A stretch of DNA of 64,000 nucleotides, from NCBI RefSeq assembly GCF_001298445.1, contig NZ_CP012036.1, positions 3,873,351 to 3,937,350 on the forward strand. The letters run 5' to 3'. The DNA comes from Nostoc piscinale CENA21. GTDB lineage: Bacteria > Cyanobacteriota > Cyanobacteriia > Cyanobacteriales > Nostocaceae. The number at the start of each line of letters is the position of its first letter. The first letter of the stretch is position 1. The notes beneath the pieces were generated by a model, which saw nothing but the letters and a program-made list of their open reading frames with translations, was not told where the DNA came from and made no database searches. Positions 54,813 through 64,000 of this stretch are shown piece by piece. The translations under genes were made by a program, and so were the position numbers.

Positions 54813-55805
54813 CTAGACGGCTACTTCTAAGCTAGATAGTCTGTCTGCCAATAGTTTTTCTAGGTCTTCTAAGGCTTTGGTAAATCCTTTGATACCTTCG
54901 TCTAATTTGTCGTAAGCCATTTGGTCTTCGGCGTGCATTTTGTCGAAGGTGGCTTTGTCGATGGAGATTTTGGCAATGTCCATGCTGGCTGCTTTAGCAG
55001 GGTCGAGTTTGCGGGGTAGTTCGCCAATGGTGGCTTGCAATTCGCCTAACAAAGAGGGAGAGATGGTGAGTAAGTCGCAACCAGCTAACTCAGTAATTTC
55101 GCCCACATTGCGGAAGCTTGCACCCATAACTTCGGTTTTATGACCGAACTTCTTATAGTAGTTATAAATTGTGGTAACAGATACTACGCCTGGATCTTCA
55201 GCAGATGGGTAGCTGTCGCGTCCAGTTGATTTTTTATACCAGTCCAGAATCCGACCAACGAAGGGGGAAATTAAGGTAACACCTGCTTCAGCACAAGCGA
55301 TCGCTTGATGCAAACCAAACAATAGAGTTAAGTTACAGTGAATGCCTTCTTTTTCCAGAATTTCGGCGGCGCGAATACCTTCCCAGGTACTAGCAATTTT
55401 AATCAAAATTCTTTCGGGGCCAATGCCAGCAGCTTTATACTGAGCAATGATTTCTCTACCTTTAGCGACTGTCGCTTCTGTATCGTAAGATAAACGGGCA
55501 TCAACTTCTGTAGAAACCCGACCAGGAATAATTTGCAGAATCTTCAAACCAAAGGACACAGCCAAGCGGTCAAAAGCTAAAGAAACAATTTGAGCTTTGC
55601 TTGCACCTGCACCTGCATCTTTTTTAGCTTGCAGTAAAGTCTGATCAACAATATCCTGATACTCTGGCATTTGTGCCGCAGCAGTAATCAGGGAAGGGTT
55701 GGTGGTCGCGTCTCTCGGTGTAAATTTTTCAATGGCTTTAATATCGCCAGTATCAGCAACTACTACTGTAACTTCGCGCAACTGTTCTAGTAAATTTTTA
55801 GACAT
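54813..55805 (-). CDS. tal: Transaldolase
   Basis: 330 aa from ATG 55805 (GGAG upstream; a TTG two codons earlier is less likely). Transfers dihydroxyacetone units in the pentose phosphate pathway. Schiff-base Lys in ILIKIASTWEG, with TNPSLI near the N-terminus and SPFVGRILDWYKK following. It has an extended C-terminal helix, as in the type that resembles E. coli TalB. It lies downstream of pyk (149 bases). Confidence 0.95.
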   Translation of the reverse strand: MSKNLLEQLREVTVVVADTGDIKAIEKFTPRDATTNPSLITAAAQMPEYQDIVDQTLLQAKKDAGAGASKAQIVSLAFDRLAVSFGLKILQIIPGRVSTEVDARLSYDTEATVAKGREIIAQYKAAGIGPERILIKIASTWEGIRAAEILEKEGIHCNLTLLFGLHQAIACAEAGVTLISPFVGRILDWYKKSTGRDSYPSAEDPGVVSVTTIYNYYKKFGHKTEVMGASFRNVGEITELAGCDLLTISPSLLGELQATIGELPRKLDPAKAASMDIAKISIDKATFDKMHAEDQMAYDKLDEGIKGFTKALEDLEKLLADRLSSLEVAV

Positions 55806-55954
55806 AATCAACTCCGCGATGGTGATTTGTGTAGGATTTACCTAATTCCCCTATGTGTTTACACTCTCTACGGTCGCTAAAATTCTGATTTTGGCAATCT
55901 TTCTTAATGCTTGCTTGTTTCACTGAGCGAAGCCTCAGCCTTATTCTAGGTGCG

Positions 55955-57385
55955 TCAAGCTAGAATTGGCTGTCCAATAGAATGCACTTTGATTAAACTA
56001 GTTGTGCCTGATTTACCAATTGGAACGCCGGAGGTAATTACCACTTTATCGCCTTCATTGACTAAACCCGTGTCTGCAACTGTGTTGACGACGTTGATAA
56101 ACATTTCCTCCGCATTGTGAACTGGCGGAATGAATATAGGTTCAATTCCCCAAGAAAGTGCTAATTGGCGGTAGGAGTTTTCATCAGGAGTGAGGGCAAT
56201 AATCGGCGCGGAAGGGCGGTATTTTGACACTAATTTGGCTGTACTGCCAGATGTGGTATTACACAGAATTGCCTTTGCGCCTGTTTCATAAGCGATGCGA
56301 CATACTGCTTCAGCCACCGATTCGGTAACACTGAGACTACCTGCTTCGTGACACCAGGAATGTTTACCACCTTCTTGCAAAGCTTGTTCTGTGCGTAGGG
56401 CGATGTTGTGCATGGTTTGTACCGCCGCTACAGGATATTGACCGACGGCTGTTTCTCCAGAAAGCATGACGGCATCAGTACCATCCAAAATGGAGTTAGC
56501 AACGTCGGTGGCTTCGGCGCGGGTGGGGTCTGGTGAACTAATCATTGACTCCAACATTTGGGTAGCAGTAATCACGGGTTTACCAGCCTGATTACAACGG
56601 CGAATAATATCCTTTTGAATCAGGGGGACTTCGTGAATGGGAACTTCTACCCCCAAATCGCCACGGGCAATCATAATGCCGTCAGCAACTTGTAAGATGG
56701 AGTCGAAACGCTCAACTGCTTCTGGTCTTTCGATTTTGGCAATTAAACGAATTGCAGCCCCAGCAGCTTCGATCATCCGTTGGGCAGGTTCTAAATCTTG
56801 GGGCGATCGCACAAAGGAAACCGCCGCAAAATCTACCCCCAACTGAATGCCAAAGCGCAAATCCATCAAGTCTTTTTCGGTGATTGAACTTACGGGTAAT
56901 GGTGTTTCTGGCAAATTAACACCCTTGTGAGTGGAAATTAAACCGCCAATTTTCACCAACGCCCGAATTTTATCGGCATCGCGATCGGTGACAATTAATT
57001 TGACGCGTCCATCGTTAATTAAAATTGGTTCCCCAGGTCTAACCATTGCGAACAAAGTCGGCAATGGTAAAGGCAGTTCGTCGATACTATTGCCTTTATC
57101 CTGCAAAACAAATGTGACTTCTTCCCCAGCTTCGACATTTAGTCCTTCTGGTGGTAAAACTCCTAAACGAATTTTCGGGCCACAAAGGTCTTGCATAATT
57201 GCCACTGGCTTTTGGCGATCGGCACTAATCTGCCGTAAATACTTAGCCGTTTGTCCGTGAAATTCATGAGCGCCGTGTGAAAAGTTTAACCTCGCTACAT
57301 TCATACCAGCTTCTACAAGGGCTTGTAGTTTTTCTGGTGCAGAACTAGCAGGGCCAACAGTGCAAATAATTTTGGTTCGACGCAT
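55955..57385 (-). CDS. pyk: Pyruvate kinase
   Basis: 476 aa. Makes pyruvate and ATP from PEP. KIICTVGPAS at the N-terminus, ILINDGRVKL, the catalytic region IMIARGDLGVEVP and ITATQMLESMI (metal and substrate contacts) are all present, with the allosteric C-terminal domain. It follows gap (181 bases) on the same strand. Confidence 0.96.
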   Translation of the reverse strand: MRRTKIICTVGPASSAPEKLQALVEAGMNVARLNFSHGAHEFHGQTAKYLRQISADRQKPVAIMQDLCGPKIRLGVLPPEGLNVEAGEEVTFVLQDKGNSIDELPLPLPTLFAMVRPGEPILINDGRVKLIVTDRDADKIRALVKIGGLISTHKGVNLPETPLPVSSITEKDLMDLRFGIQLGVDFAAVSFVRSPQDLEPAQRMIEAAGAAIRLIAKIERPEAVERFDSILQVADGIMIARGDLGVEVPIHEVPLIQKDIIRRCNQAGKPVITATQMLESMISSPDPTRAEATDVANSILDGTDAVMLSGETAVGQYPVAAVQTMHNIALRTEQALQEGGKHSWCHEAGSLSVTESVAEAVCRIAYETGAKAILCNTTSGSTAKLVSKYRPSAPIIALTPDENSYRQLALSWGIEPIFIPPVHNAEEMFINVVNTVADTGLVNEGDKVVITSGVPIGKSGTTSLIKVHSIGQPILA

Positions 57386-57566
57386 AGGGATTAGGGTTCA
57401 GGTATATATTGCGATACAAATGCTTTGAGCAATTGCCTACTGCATCTATATCACTTGTGCTTCATATCACTCCTTTTGTATATAAAAAAGCTTTTTATTT
57501 AGTCAGAGTAGGGACTAGAGGTTAGGAAATTTACCCACTTCCAACTCCCTATTCCCTACTCCTTGA

Positions 57567-58604
57567 TTAAACTGCTACAGTCAAAAGTTGTTCTTTCTGT
57601 GCCATCGACAACAACAGGTCTACCACTCGGTTAGAGTAGCCCCATTCGTTGTCATACCAAGAAACAACTTTGAAGAAGTTGGAGTTTAGCTCAATTCCCG
57701 CACCTGCGTCGAAAATACTGGAATGAGTATCACCCTGAAAATCTGTAGATACGACTTCTTCGTCGGTGTAGCCTAAAATTCCGGCTAATTCACCTGTTGC
57801 AGCTTCCTTCATAGCTGCACAGATTTCTTTGTAACTGGTAGCTTTTGCAGTTTTAAAGGTGAGGTCAACTACCGAAACATCAGGGGTAGGCACACGAAAA
57901 GCCATTCCGGTTAACTTACCTTTTAACTCTGGCAATACCAAAGCCACTGCTTTTGCTGCACCCGTGGATGAAGGAATAATATTTTGGGCTGCACCTCGAC
58001 CACCCCGCCAGTCTTTTTTACTGGGGCCATCTACGGTGGGTTGAGTGGCAGTCATAGCATGTACTGTAGTCATCAAGCCTTCGGTTAAACCAAATTGATC
58101 ATTGATGACTTTGGCAATGGGAGCCAGACAATTTGTAGTGCAGCTGGCATTGGAAACAACTAAATCTTTACTGGGATCAAATAAGTGATGATTTACACCC
58201 ATCAGCAAAGTCTTAACTCTTTCTGGCTCTTTTGTAGGGGCAGAGATAACAACGCGCTTTGCACCTGCTGTCAGGTGTTTGCTTGCACCTTCATAATCAG
58301 TGAAGAGTCCAGTAGATTCCACTACATAATCTGCGCCTAATTTACCCCAAGGCAATTCCGCAGGATTCCGCACGGAAACACAAGGAACAAAATGTCCATC
58401 AATGACAATGCCATCTTCCTTGGCTTCCACCTTGCCTTTAAACTTACCGTGAGTGGAATCATATTTCAACAGGTAAGCGAGGTTATCTGGTGGTACTAAG
58501 TCGTTAATCCCCACAAACTCAATGTTGGGGTTATAAATGCCAGCCCGCAGCACCAGCCGACCAATACGACCAAATCCATTAATACCAACTTTTAACTTCG
58601 TCAA
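57567..58604 (-). CDS. gap: Glyceraldehyde-3-phosphate dehydrogenase, NAD-type (gap1-like)
   Basis: 345 aa. Catalytic Cys in SNASCTTNCLAP and His in the TVHAMTATQ region. The NAD-binding INDLVPPDNLAYLLKYDS has the acidic residue favouring NAD over NADP, which fits the catabolic Gap1 form rather than the Calvin-cycle Gap2. The start is TTG at 58604, with AGGAGG upstream. It fits a sugar-breakdown cluster with xfp, pyk and tal. Confidence 0.94.
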   Translation of the reverse strand: MTKLKVGINGFGRIGRLVLRAGIYNPNIEFVGINDLVPPDNLAYLLKYDSTHGKFKGKVEAKEDGIVIDGHFVPCVSVRNPAELPWGKLGADYVVESTGLFTDYEGASKHLTAGAKRVVISAPTKEPERVKTLLMGVNHHLFDPSKDLVVSNASCTTNCLAPIAKVINDQFGLTEGLMTTVHAMTATQPTVDGPSKKDWRGGRGAAQNIIPSSTGAAKAVALVLPELKGKLTGMAFRVPTPDVSVVDLTFKTAKATSYKEICAAMKEAATGELAGILGYTDEEVVSTDFQGDTHSSIFDAGAGIELNSNFFKVVSWYDNEWGYSNRVVDLLLSMAQKEQLLTVAV

Positions 58605-58757
58605 AATTCAACCTCCTAATTGAGAACAACCCAGGTCTGTTCTCCGTTTCAGCGCGGCATTTAGCTGGGTTAATTTTGGTCTGACTGAGCTGATCGTGAC
58701 AGTATTAGACACCTAAACGCATTTTGTTAGATATCTTTTAAGGTTTTGGGATTTTAT

Positions 58758-58788
58758 CAGTTATCAGTTCACTGTTTACTGATAACTG
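58758..58788. repeat. Inverted CAGTTATCAGT repeat between xfp and gap
   Basis: Perfect 11-bp arms (58758-58768 with 58778-58788) made of the same TGATAAC heptamer found before atpC. It may act as a weak terminator between the two genes. Confidence 0.55.
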
Positions 58789-58804
58789 GTAACTGTTCAC
58801 TGTT

Positions 58805-61186
58805 TTAATACGGCCATTGCCAGTTGCGGACTTCGGGCATATCTTCACCGTATTGGGAAATGTAGTGTTTGTGTTCGATCAGCTTATCTTGTAGGTGTTG
58901 TTTGACGTATGCGGCTTTGTAACCTAGTTTCGGCACGCGATCAATTACATCCATAACTAAATGATAGCGATCGAGGTCATTGAGAACCACCATATCAAAG
59001 GGTGTTGTGGTCGTGCCTTCTTCTTTGTAACCACGGACATGGAGGTTATGATGATTGGTTTGCCGATAAGTTAACCGATGAATTAACCAAGGATAGCCAT
59101 GAAAGGCGAAGATAATCGGTTTATCCGTTGTGAAGATTGTATCGAAGTCTTTGGGTGTTAAACCGTGAGGATGCTCACTTTTTGGCTGTAAGGTCATCAA
59201 ATCGACGACGTTGACCACCCTAACTTTTAAGTCGGGGAAGAATTGACGCAGCATATCCACAGCCGCTAAGGTTTCTAAGGTTGGTACATCCCCAGCACAA
59301 GCCATGACTACATCCGGTTCACTGCCTTGGTCGTTACTTGCCCACTCCCAAATGCCAATGCCTTTGGTGCAGTGTTTAATGGCTGCATCGATGTCAAGAT
59401 ACTGCAAGGCTGGTTGTTTGCCAGCAATGATGACGTTGACGTAGTTCCGGCTTCTTAAGCAGTGGTCAGTGACGGAAAGTAAGGTGTTGGCATCGGGGGG
59501 AAGATAGACGCGAATCACTTCTGATTTTTTATTGACTACATGGTCGATAAAACCAGGGTCTTGGTGAGAAAAACCGTTGTGGTCTTGCCGCCAAACATGA
59601 GAAGTGAGTAAATAATTCAGAGAGGCGATCGGTCTACGCCAGGAAATATGGCGGGTGGTTTTCAACCATTTGGCGTGCTGGTTGAACATAGAGTCAATGA
59701 TGTGGATAAATGCTTCGTAGCAGGAGAAGAAGCCGTGACGACCAGTCAGGAGATAGCCTTCTAACCAACCTTGACAATTGGTTTCGCTGAGAATTTCCAT
59801 TACCCGACCGTTGGGGGAGAGGTGTTCGTCTTCGGGCAGGATTTTAGACACCCATGTTCTATCGGTGACTTCAAAGATGGCATCTAAACGATTGGAGGCA
59901 GTTTCATCAGGGCCAAAAACGCGGAAATTCCGGCTGTCGAGGTTGAGTTTCATCACATCCCGGAGGAATTTGCCTGCAACTTTGGTGGCTTCTGCTTCGA
60001 CTTTGCCGGGGTGGGAAATATGTACAGCGTAGTCTTGGAAGTTGGGCATTCGCAAGTCACGCAACAAGATACCGCCGTTGGCGTGGGGATTGTCGCCCAT
60101 CCGCCGCAGACCTGTGGGGGCTAATTGGGCGAGTTCCGGGATGAGTTTACCGCTTGCGTCGAAGAGTTCTTCGGGTTTGTAACTCTTCATCCAGTCTTCG
60201 AGTAATTTTAAATGTTGTGGCTGTTGAGCGATCGCACCAAAGGGGACTTGATGCGATCGCCAAAAATCTTCGGTTTTCTTACCGTCAACATCTTTTGGCC
60301 CTGTCCAGCCTTTGGGGGTTCGCAAAATAATCATCGGCCAGCGCGGACGTTCTTGAAATCCATGTACGCGGGCTTCTCTTTGGATGTTTTGAATTTCGGA
60401 AATGACGGTATCTAATGTTGCCGCCATCTGTTGATGCACGTCTGCGGGTTCAGAACCTTCGACAAAGTAAGGTTTATAGCCATAACCCACAAATAAGCTT
60501 TCTAATTCTTCGTCGCTTAACCGTGACAACACTGTTGGGTTAGCAATTTTATACCCATTGAGGTGCAGAATTGGCAAAACTGCCCCGTCATTCACTGGGT
60601 TGAGAAACTTATTGGAGTGCCAACTAGTAGCTAAAGCCCCAGTTTCGGCTTCACCATCACCCACAACCGCCGCCACAATCAAATCAGGATTGTCAAAAGC
60701 TGCACCGAAGGCGTGAACTAAGGCATAACCCAATTCCCCACCTTCGTGAATTGAACCAGGGGTTTCCGGGGCGACGTGGCTGGGAATCCCACCAGGGAAG
60801 GAGAACTGTTTGAACAACTGCTTCATTCCTTCAACATCTTGGGAAATGTTGGGGTAATATTCGCTGTAAGTTCCTTCTAGGTAGGTGTTCGCTACTAAGC
60901 CAGGGCCACCATGACCAGGCCCAGCAATATAAATTATGTCCGTATCATATTTTTTGATGATGCGGTTGAGGTGGACATAAATAAAATTCAGCCCTGGTGT
61001 CGTTCCCCAATGCCCTAAAAGCCGGGGTTTAACGTGTTCGATTTTCAGGGGTTCTCTCAGCAGTGGATTATCTAGTAGATAGATTTGCCCTACTGACAAA
61101 TAGTTCGCCGCCCGCCAGTAGGCATTAATTTTATGTAATTCTTCGTCTGTTAAAGGCTTTGTTTGTGGAGAGATTGCTAAAGTCAT
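58805..61186 (-). CDS. xfp: Phosphoketolase
   Basis: 793 aa. Splits xylulose-5-phosphate (and often fructose-6-phosphate) into acetyl phosphate and a triose/tetrose phosphate, using thiamine diphosphate. IAGPGHGGPGLVAN and the TPP-binding VVGDGEAETGALATSWHSNKF are clear, and the C-terminal domain EWASNDQGSEPDVVMACAGD is complete. It is the first gene of the block, read toward gap, pyk and tal. Its product feeds AckA. Confidence 0.96.
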   Translation of the reverse strand: MTLAISPQTKPLTDEELHKINAYWRAANYLSVGQIYLLDNPLLREPLKIEHVKPRLLGHWGTTPGLNFIYVHLNRIIKKYDTDIIYIAGPGHGGPGLVANTYLEGTYSEYYPNISQDVEGMKQLFKQFSFPGGIPSHVAPETPGSIHEGGELGYALVHAFGAAFDNPDLIVAAVVGDGEAETGALATSWHSNKFLNPVNDGAVLPILHLNGYKIANPTVLSRLSDEELESLFVGYGYKPYFVEGSEPADVHQQMAATLDTVISEIQNIQREARVHGFQERPRWPMIILRTPKGWTGPKDVDGKKTEDFWRSHQVPFGAIAQQPQHLKLLEDWMKSYKPEELFDASGKLIPELAQLAPTGLRRMGDNPHANGGILLRDLRMPNFQDYAVHISHPGKVEAEATKVAGKFLRDVMKLNLDSRNFRVFGPDETASNRLDAIFEVTDRTWVSKILPEDEHLSPNGRVMEILSETNCQGWLEGYLLTGRHGFFSCYEAFIHIIDSMFNQHAKWLKTTRHISWRRPIASLNYLLTSHVWRQDHNGFSHQDPGFIDHVVNKKSEVIRVYLPPDANTLLSVTDHCLRSRNYVNVIIAGKQPALQYLDIDAAIKHCTKGIGIWEWASNDQGSEPDVVMACAGDVPTLETLAAVDMLRQFFPDLKVRVVNVVDLMTLQPKSEHPHGLTPKDFDTIFTTDKPIIFAFHGYPWLIHRLTYRQTNHHNLHVRGYKEEGTTTTPFDMVVLNDLDRYHLVMDVIDRVPKLGYKAAYVKQHLQDKLIEHKHYISQYGEDMPEVRNWQWPY

Positions 61187-61697
61187 AACAAATTTCCGTA
61201 GACAACAGGATTTTGACCTTGTTTCGTAAGCTAGTGTAGTGGTCTATGCAATAACGGCCATCCTACTCATGACAAATTTTGCCCAGCGCCAATCTGGAAA
61301 AACTTGTGCTTTGTTGTTGCGATCGCTGGTGTGAAAATTTTAGTGAGTGATGAATAATTCCGGAATATCTCCTGCTTGAGAGAGTAGCAGATGTAACCAA
61401 GATAGTTCGCTAGTTTTAAGATTTTTTTAAACCATTTATGACAAATGCCAAAAATTCACTACAGAAGTTGGTTTAGAAAATACAATCTTGTTAAAGAAAT
61501 ATTACTGTTGATAAAAAATATTAAAGACTATAGCCTTTTCTAGTTTGTTGGATTAGGTTTTTAAGATTTTGATTTGAAAAAAATACTTTTCAAACATCCT
61601 CTTAGATGGAGAATCCTAGCTTGCTTTTAAATCACAAACATTTGCCAGAACAGCAATAATCGAGAATAAACAATCATCTGGATTCTCCATCAAATTT
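61187..61697. other. Intergenic region with distant inverted repeat
   Basis: 511 bases. A perfect 12-bp inverted repeat, GATGGAGAATCC (61605-61616) and its complement (61680-61691), encloses 63 bases; the second arm ends six bases before the stop codon of the next gene. No ORF is supported. The xfp promoter should lie near the left end. Confidence 0.45.
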
Positions 61698-63146
61698 TTA
61701 AGGCGCTCCAATTCTGCCCTCAATAGGTAAACCTTGATTTAACCAATGTTCAGTGGCAGCTTTGTAATTAGTGCCGTAAGCTTGCTTTAAGTCGGGATAT
61801 CTATCCAGGTAATACTTCACATCAAATGTAGGTGAGCCTACTCTGCCCTCAATGGGTAAACCATGATTTAACCAATGTCCGGTTGCAGCCTTGTAATTAG
61901 TGCCGTAAGCTTGCTTTAAGTCGGGATATCTATCCAGGTAATACTTCACATCAAATACAGGTGAACCTACTCTGCCCTCATTAGGGAAACCTTGGATTAA
62001 CCAATGTTCCGTTGCGGCTTGGTAATTAGTGCCGTAAGCTTGCTTTAAGTCGGGATATCTATCCAGGTAATACTTCACATCAAAGACAATAGAGCCTACT
62101 TTGCCGTCATTAGGTAAACCTTGATTACACCAGTGTTCAGCCGCATTTGTGTAATTTGAGCCATAAACTTGTTGTAATTCGGGATATCTTCCCAGGTAAT
62201 ACTTCACATCAAATGCAGATGAACCTTCTCTACCTTCATTAGGTAAACCTTGATTTAACCAATGTTCCGTTGCGGCTTGGTAATTAGTACCAAAAGCTTG
62301 TTTTAAGTCAGGATTGCGATTCAAATAAAAATCAGGATCAAAAATCGGGTTTCCACTCAGATTGCAAGAAGATGATGGTGGTGATGTAATAGATGCGATG
62401 ACAGAGGCATTGTTAGCATTACCTATAGTTCCTCCTCTATCACAGTCAGAAGTATAAACATAACGAGTAGCCACATAACCGGAAGGTGGTGTCAAACCAC
62501 ATATTGTTAACCCTGTAACGGGAGTTTCGATAATACTAGCGTTGTCAGATGTACTTGTCGTTTGTTGCTGACGGCATTCCAGCACATAAGTATAACGAAC
62601 AGCCACATAACCAGTCGGGGGTGTGAAGCCACATATCGTTAATCTTGATGAGGGAGTTCGGATGGTAGCAGCATTTTGTGAAGTACCTGTACTTAATCCT
62701 GTACGACATCCTGACGCATAAATATAATTAACAGCCACATAACCAGTCGGGGGTGTAAAGCCGCATATCGTTAATCCTGATGAGGGAGTTCGGATAATAG
62801 CAGCATTTTGTGAAGTACCTGAAAGTCCGTTTTGACGGCATTCCGACGTATAAGTATAGTTAACAGCCACATAACCAGTCGGGGGTGTGAAGCCGCATAT
62901 CGTTAATCCTGATGAGGGAGTTCGGATGATAACAGCATTTGGCGAAGTATCTATAGTCCCTCCTGTACGGCATTCAGGTAAATAACGATAACCAACAGCC
63001 ACATAACCAGGCGGAGGTGTGAAGCCACATATAGTCCTTAGAGACTGTGCTGTGGTTACTTCTGGATAGACAAAGGATGAAAGGGCAAAAGCTAATGCAG
63101 TTCCAACATTAGTCAAAAGTAGTGCTGCTAAGGAGGTTTTTGACAC
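61698..63146 (-). CDS. Secreted protein with two five-copy tandem repeat arrays
   Basis: 482 aa with a signal peptide (about 30 residues). Residues about 38-260 hold five copies of a roughly 44-residue unit with two cysteines (L-TICGFTPPxGYVAVxYxY-x-ECR). Residues about 265-480 hold five copies of a 43-residue unit, FDVKYYLDRYPDLKQAYGTN...AATEHWLNQGLPNEGR. The second unit is known as an uncharacterised repeat in cyanobacterial and myxobacterial exoproteins. Both arrays are nearly identical at DNA level (for example 61752-61830 and 61871-61950), so they have expanded or been homogenised recently. Probably a surface protein; binding partner unknown. Confidence 0.8.
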   Translation of the reverse strand: MSKTSLAALLLTNVGTALAFALSSFVYPEVTTAQSLRTICGFTPPPGYVAVGYRYLPECRTGGTIDTSPNAVIIRTPSSGLTICGFTPPTGYVAVNYTYTSECRQNGLSGTSQNAAIIRTPSSGLTICGFTPPTGYVAVNYIYASGCRTGLSTGTSQNAATIRTPSSRLTICGFTPPTGYVAVRYTYVLECRQQQTTSTSDNASIIETPVTGLTICGLTPPSGYVATRYVYTSDCDRGGTIGNANNASVIASITSPPSSSCNLSGNPIFDPDFYLNRNPDLKQAFGTNYQAATEHWLNQGLPNEGREGSSAFDVKYYLGRYPELQQVYGSNYTNAAEHWCNQGLPNDGKVGSIVFDVKYYLDRYPDLKQAYGTNYQAATEHWLIQGFPNEGRVGSPVFDVKYYLDRYPDLKQAYGTNYKAATGHWLNHGLPIEGRVGSPTFDVKYYLDRYPDLKQAYGTNYKAATEHWLNQGLPIEGRIGAP

Positions 63147-63367
63147 TGTATTGCTCCAAAATCATGAATAAGGTGCAACCTGTTAATTGATAAATGTCAA
63201 TAACAGTACATCCCCATTCAGTCATTTCACTAGTTTTGCTATGTTTTATGCTAAATTTCGCTACTGAAATTACCAACTACAGCGCCAGATTCAAATTATT
63301 TTGGAGCAATCCATTTGTATACGTCGAAATTAGAACCGCGAGAAAAACGCGAAATATCTTGTTTCTA

Positions 63368-64000
63368 CTACACCGACAACCTTACCTGTGAACCTTGTTG
63401 AGTTTTATGCACTTCAATTCTGGCTTGAAAGGCTTCTTTGAGGTGGGGCATGTGGGTAACGGTGAGGATACAGGCAAAATCTGAGGCGATCGCATTTATG
63501 GCTGCAATTAGGCGATCGCATCCTTCGGCATCTTGTGTACCAAAGCCTTCGTCAATAATTAACAGTTGCAATGCCGCCCCCGCCCTTTGTGCTAATAATT
63601 TCGCCATTGCTAACCGAATGGCAAAGTTAATTCTAAAGGCTTCCCCGCCAGAGTAAGTCTCATAAGCGCGGGTTCCTTTGGCATCGGCAATTAAAATATC
63701 TAAGGTATCAATCAACTTGGCATTCTTCTTAGTAGATTTGCCGCTTCTGCCTGCTTTTTGAGTAACAAACTGCACATGCAACTGATTGGCGCTCAACCGC
63801 GCTAGTAATTGATTTGTCTCTGCTTCCAGTTGGGGCAGCACATTTTCAATCATCAATGCTTGGATACCATTTTTACCAAATGCTAAAGCTAACTCGTGGT
63901 AAACACGGTACTGCTTTTTACAAGCTTGCAGTTGTTGTTGTTGTTCTTCGTACTGCACTTGCAAAGTTTCTAGTTGCAGCGCGAGTTGTTCTAAACGCCC
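63368..64000 (-). CDS. sbcC: SbcC-type ATPase/exonuclease subunit, C-terminal part (5' end outside window)
   Basis: The open frame runs off the right edge. The visible 210 residues are the tail of the coiled coil and the C-terminal ATPase lobe: signature YSGGEAFR, Walker B LLIIDEGFG, then the closing histidine in VTHMPHL. SbcC with SbcD cuts DNA hairpins and protein-blocked ends. The motif order and residues fit SbcC/Rad50 well. Confidence 0.88.
   Translation of the reverse strand, partial: GRLEQLALQLETLQVQYEEQQQQLQACKKQYRVYHELALAFGKNGIQALMIENVLPQLEAETNQLLARLSANQLHVQFVTQKAGRSGKSTKKNAKLIDTLDILIADAKGTRAYETYSGGEAFRINFAIRLAMAKLLAQRAGAALQLLIIDEGFGTQDAEGCDRLIAAINAIASDFACILTVTHMPHLKEAFQARIEVHKTQQGSQVRLSV

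Noticed and set aside
1..64000. tRNA or rRNA genes
   Set aside because: I looked for clover-leaf-like blocks with GTTC-type T-arms and for conserved rRNA stretches and found none that I can support by eye.

Overview
The window comes from a filamentous, probably heterocyst-forming cyanobacterium (Nostocales, Nostoc/Anabaena/Calothrix-like). The evidence is many HIP1 octamers (GCGATCGC), PEP-CTERM proteins, heptamer-type short tandem repeats between genes, cyanobacterial gene pairs such as ATP synthase beta-epsilon, and a phosphoketolase/glycolysis cluster. The sequence is moderately AT-rich, and intergenic regions are AT-rich and full of hairpins.

Layout. 0-6 kb: a GNAT fragment, msrA, a Ser/Thr kinase, a CrtISO-like oxidoreductase, a methyltransferase, and a small unknown gene behind a perfect CIRCE (HrcA) operator. 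6.5-10.6 kb: a giant CBS/PAS hybrid histidine kinase. 10.6-17.6 kb: an accessory, decaying region with duplicated small elements, an alpha/beta hydrolase, an aldo/keto reductase, an integrase remnant, an orphan PD-(D/E)XK-like protein, a zinc-finger gene with an in-frame stop, and an RTX protein. 18-21.7 kb: a TpsA-type exoprotein and an LprI-like protein. 22-29 kb: hemC, glgA, an Rpn/DUF4351-type protein, small stress-type folds (SnoaL, DinB) and wecB. 30-37.5 kb: pilT, a KaiB-domain protein, and a sulfate-binding-type lipoprotein heading pstS-pstC-pstA-pstB. 37.6-43.3 kb: a deacetylase, SirB1-like and unknown genes, and two PEP-CTERM proteins. 43.5-51 kb: atpD-atpC, an SPFH/flotillin protein, two secreted unknowns, a CadD-type transporter and a DUF1003 protein. 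51-61 kb: ackA, tal, pyk, gap and xfp, all on the minus strand, interrupted by a plus-strand secreted adenosine deaminase-like gene. 61.7-64 kb: a secreted protein made of two five-copy repeat arrays, and sbcC running off the edge.

How the genes work together. Xfp makes acetyl phosphate from sugar phosphates and AckA converts it to acetate plus ATP. Tal, Gap and Pyk supply and drain the same sugar-phosphate pool, so the minus-strand block is a carbohydrate-breakdown module. The pst block is a complete high-affinity phosphate importer with an extra, sulfate-type binding protein at its head.

The strongest global observation is that nine genes, including housekeeping ones (hemC, glgA, pstB), are each broken by exactly one extra base in an A/T homopolymer of 7-9 bases. 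A tenth has a one-base deletion, and an eleventh has an in-frame stop. The uniform pattern points to base-calling error, or less likely to slippage-tolerated frameshifts, rather than ordinary gene death. These genes are typed as pseudogenes because that is how the sequence reads, but several are probably functional. The most interesting biological leads are the CIRCE-controlled unknown gene, the duplicated small elements, a transposon remnant with matched inverted ends, a hairpin family found only between convergent genes, and the two-array repeat protein.
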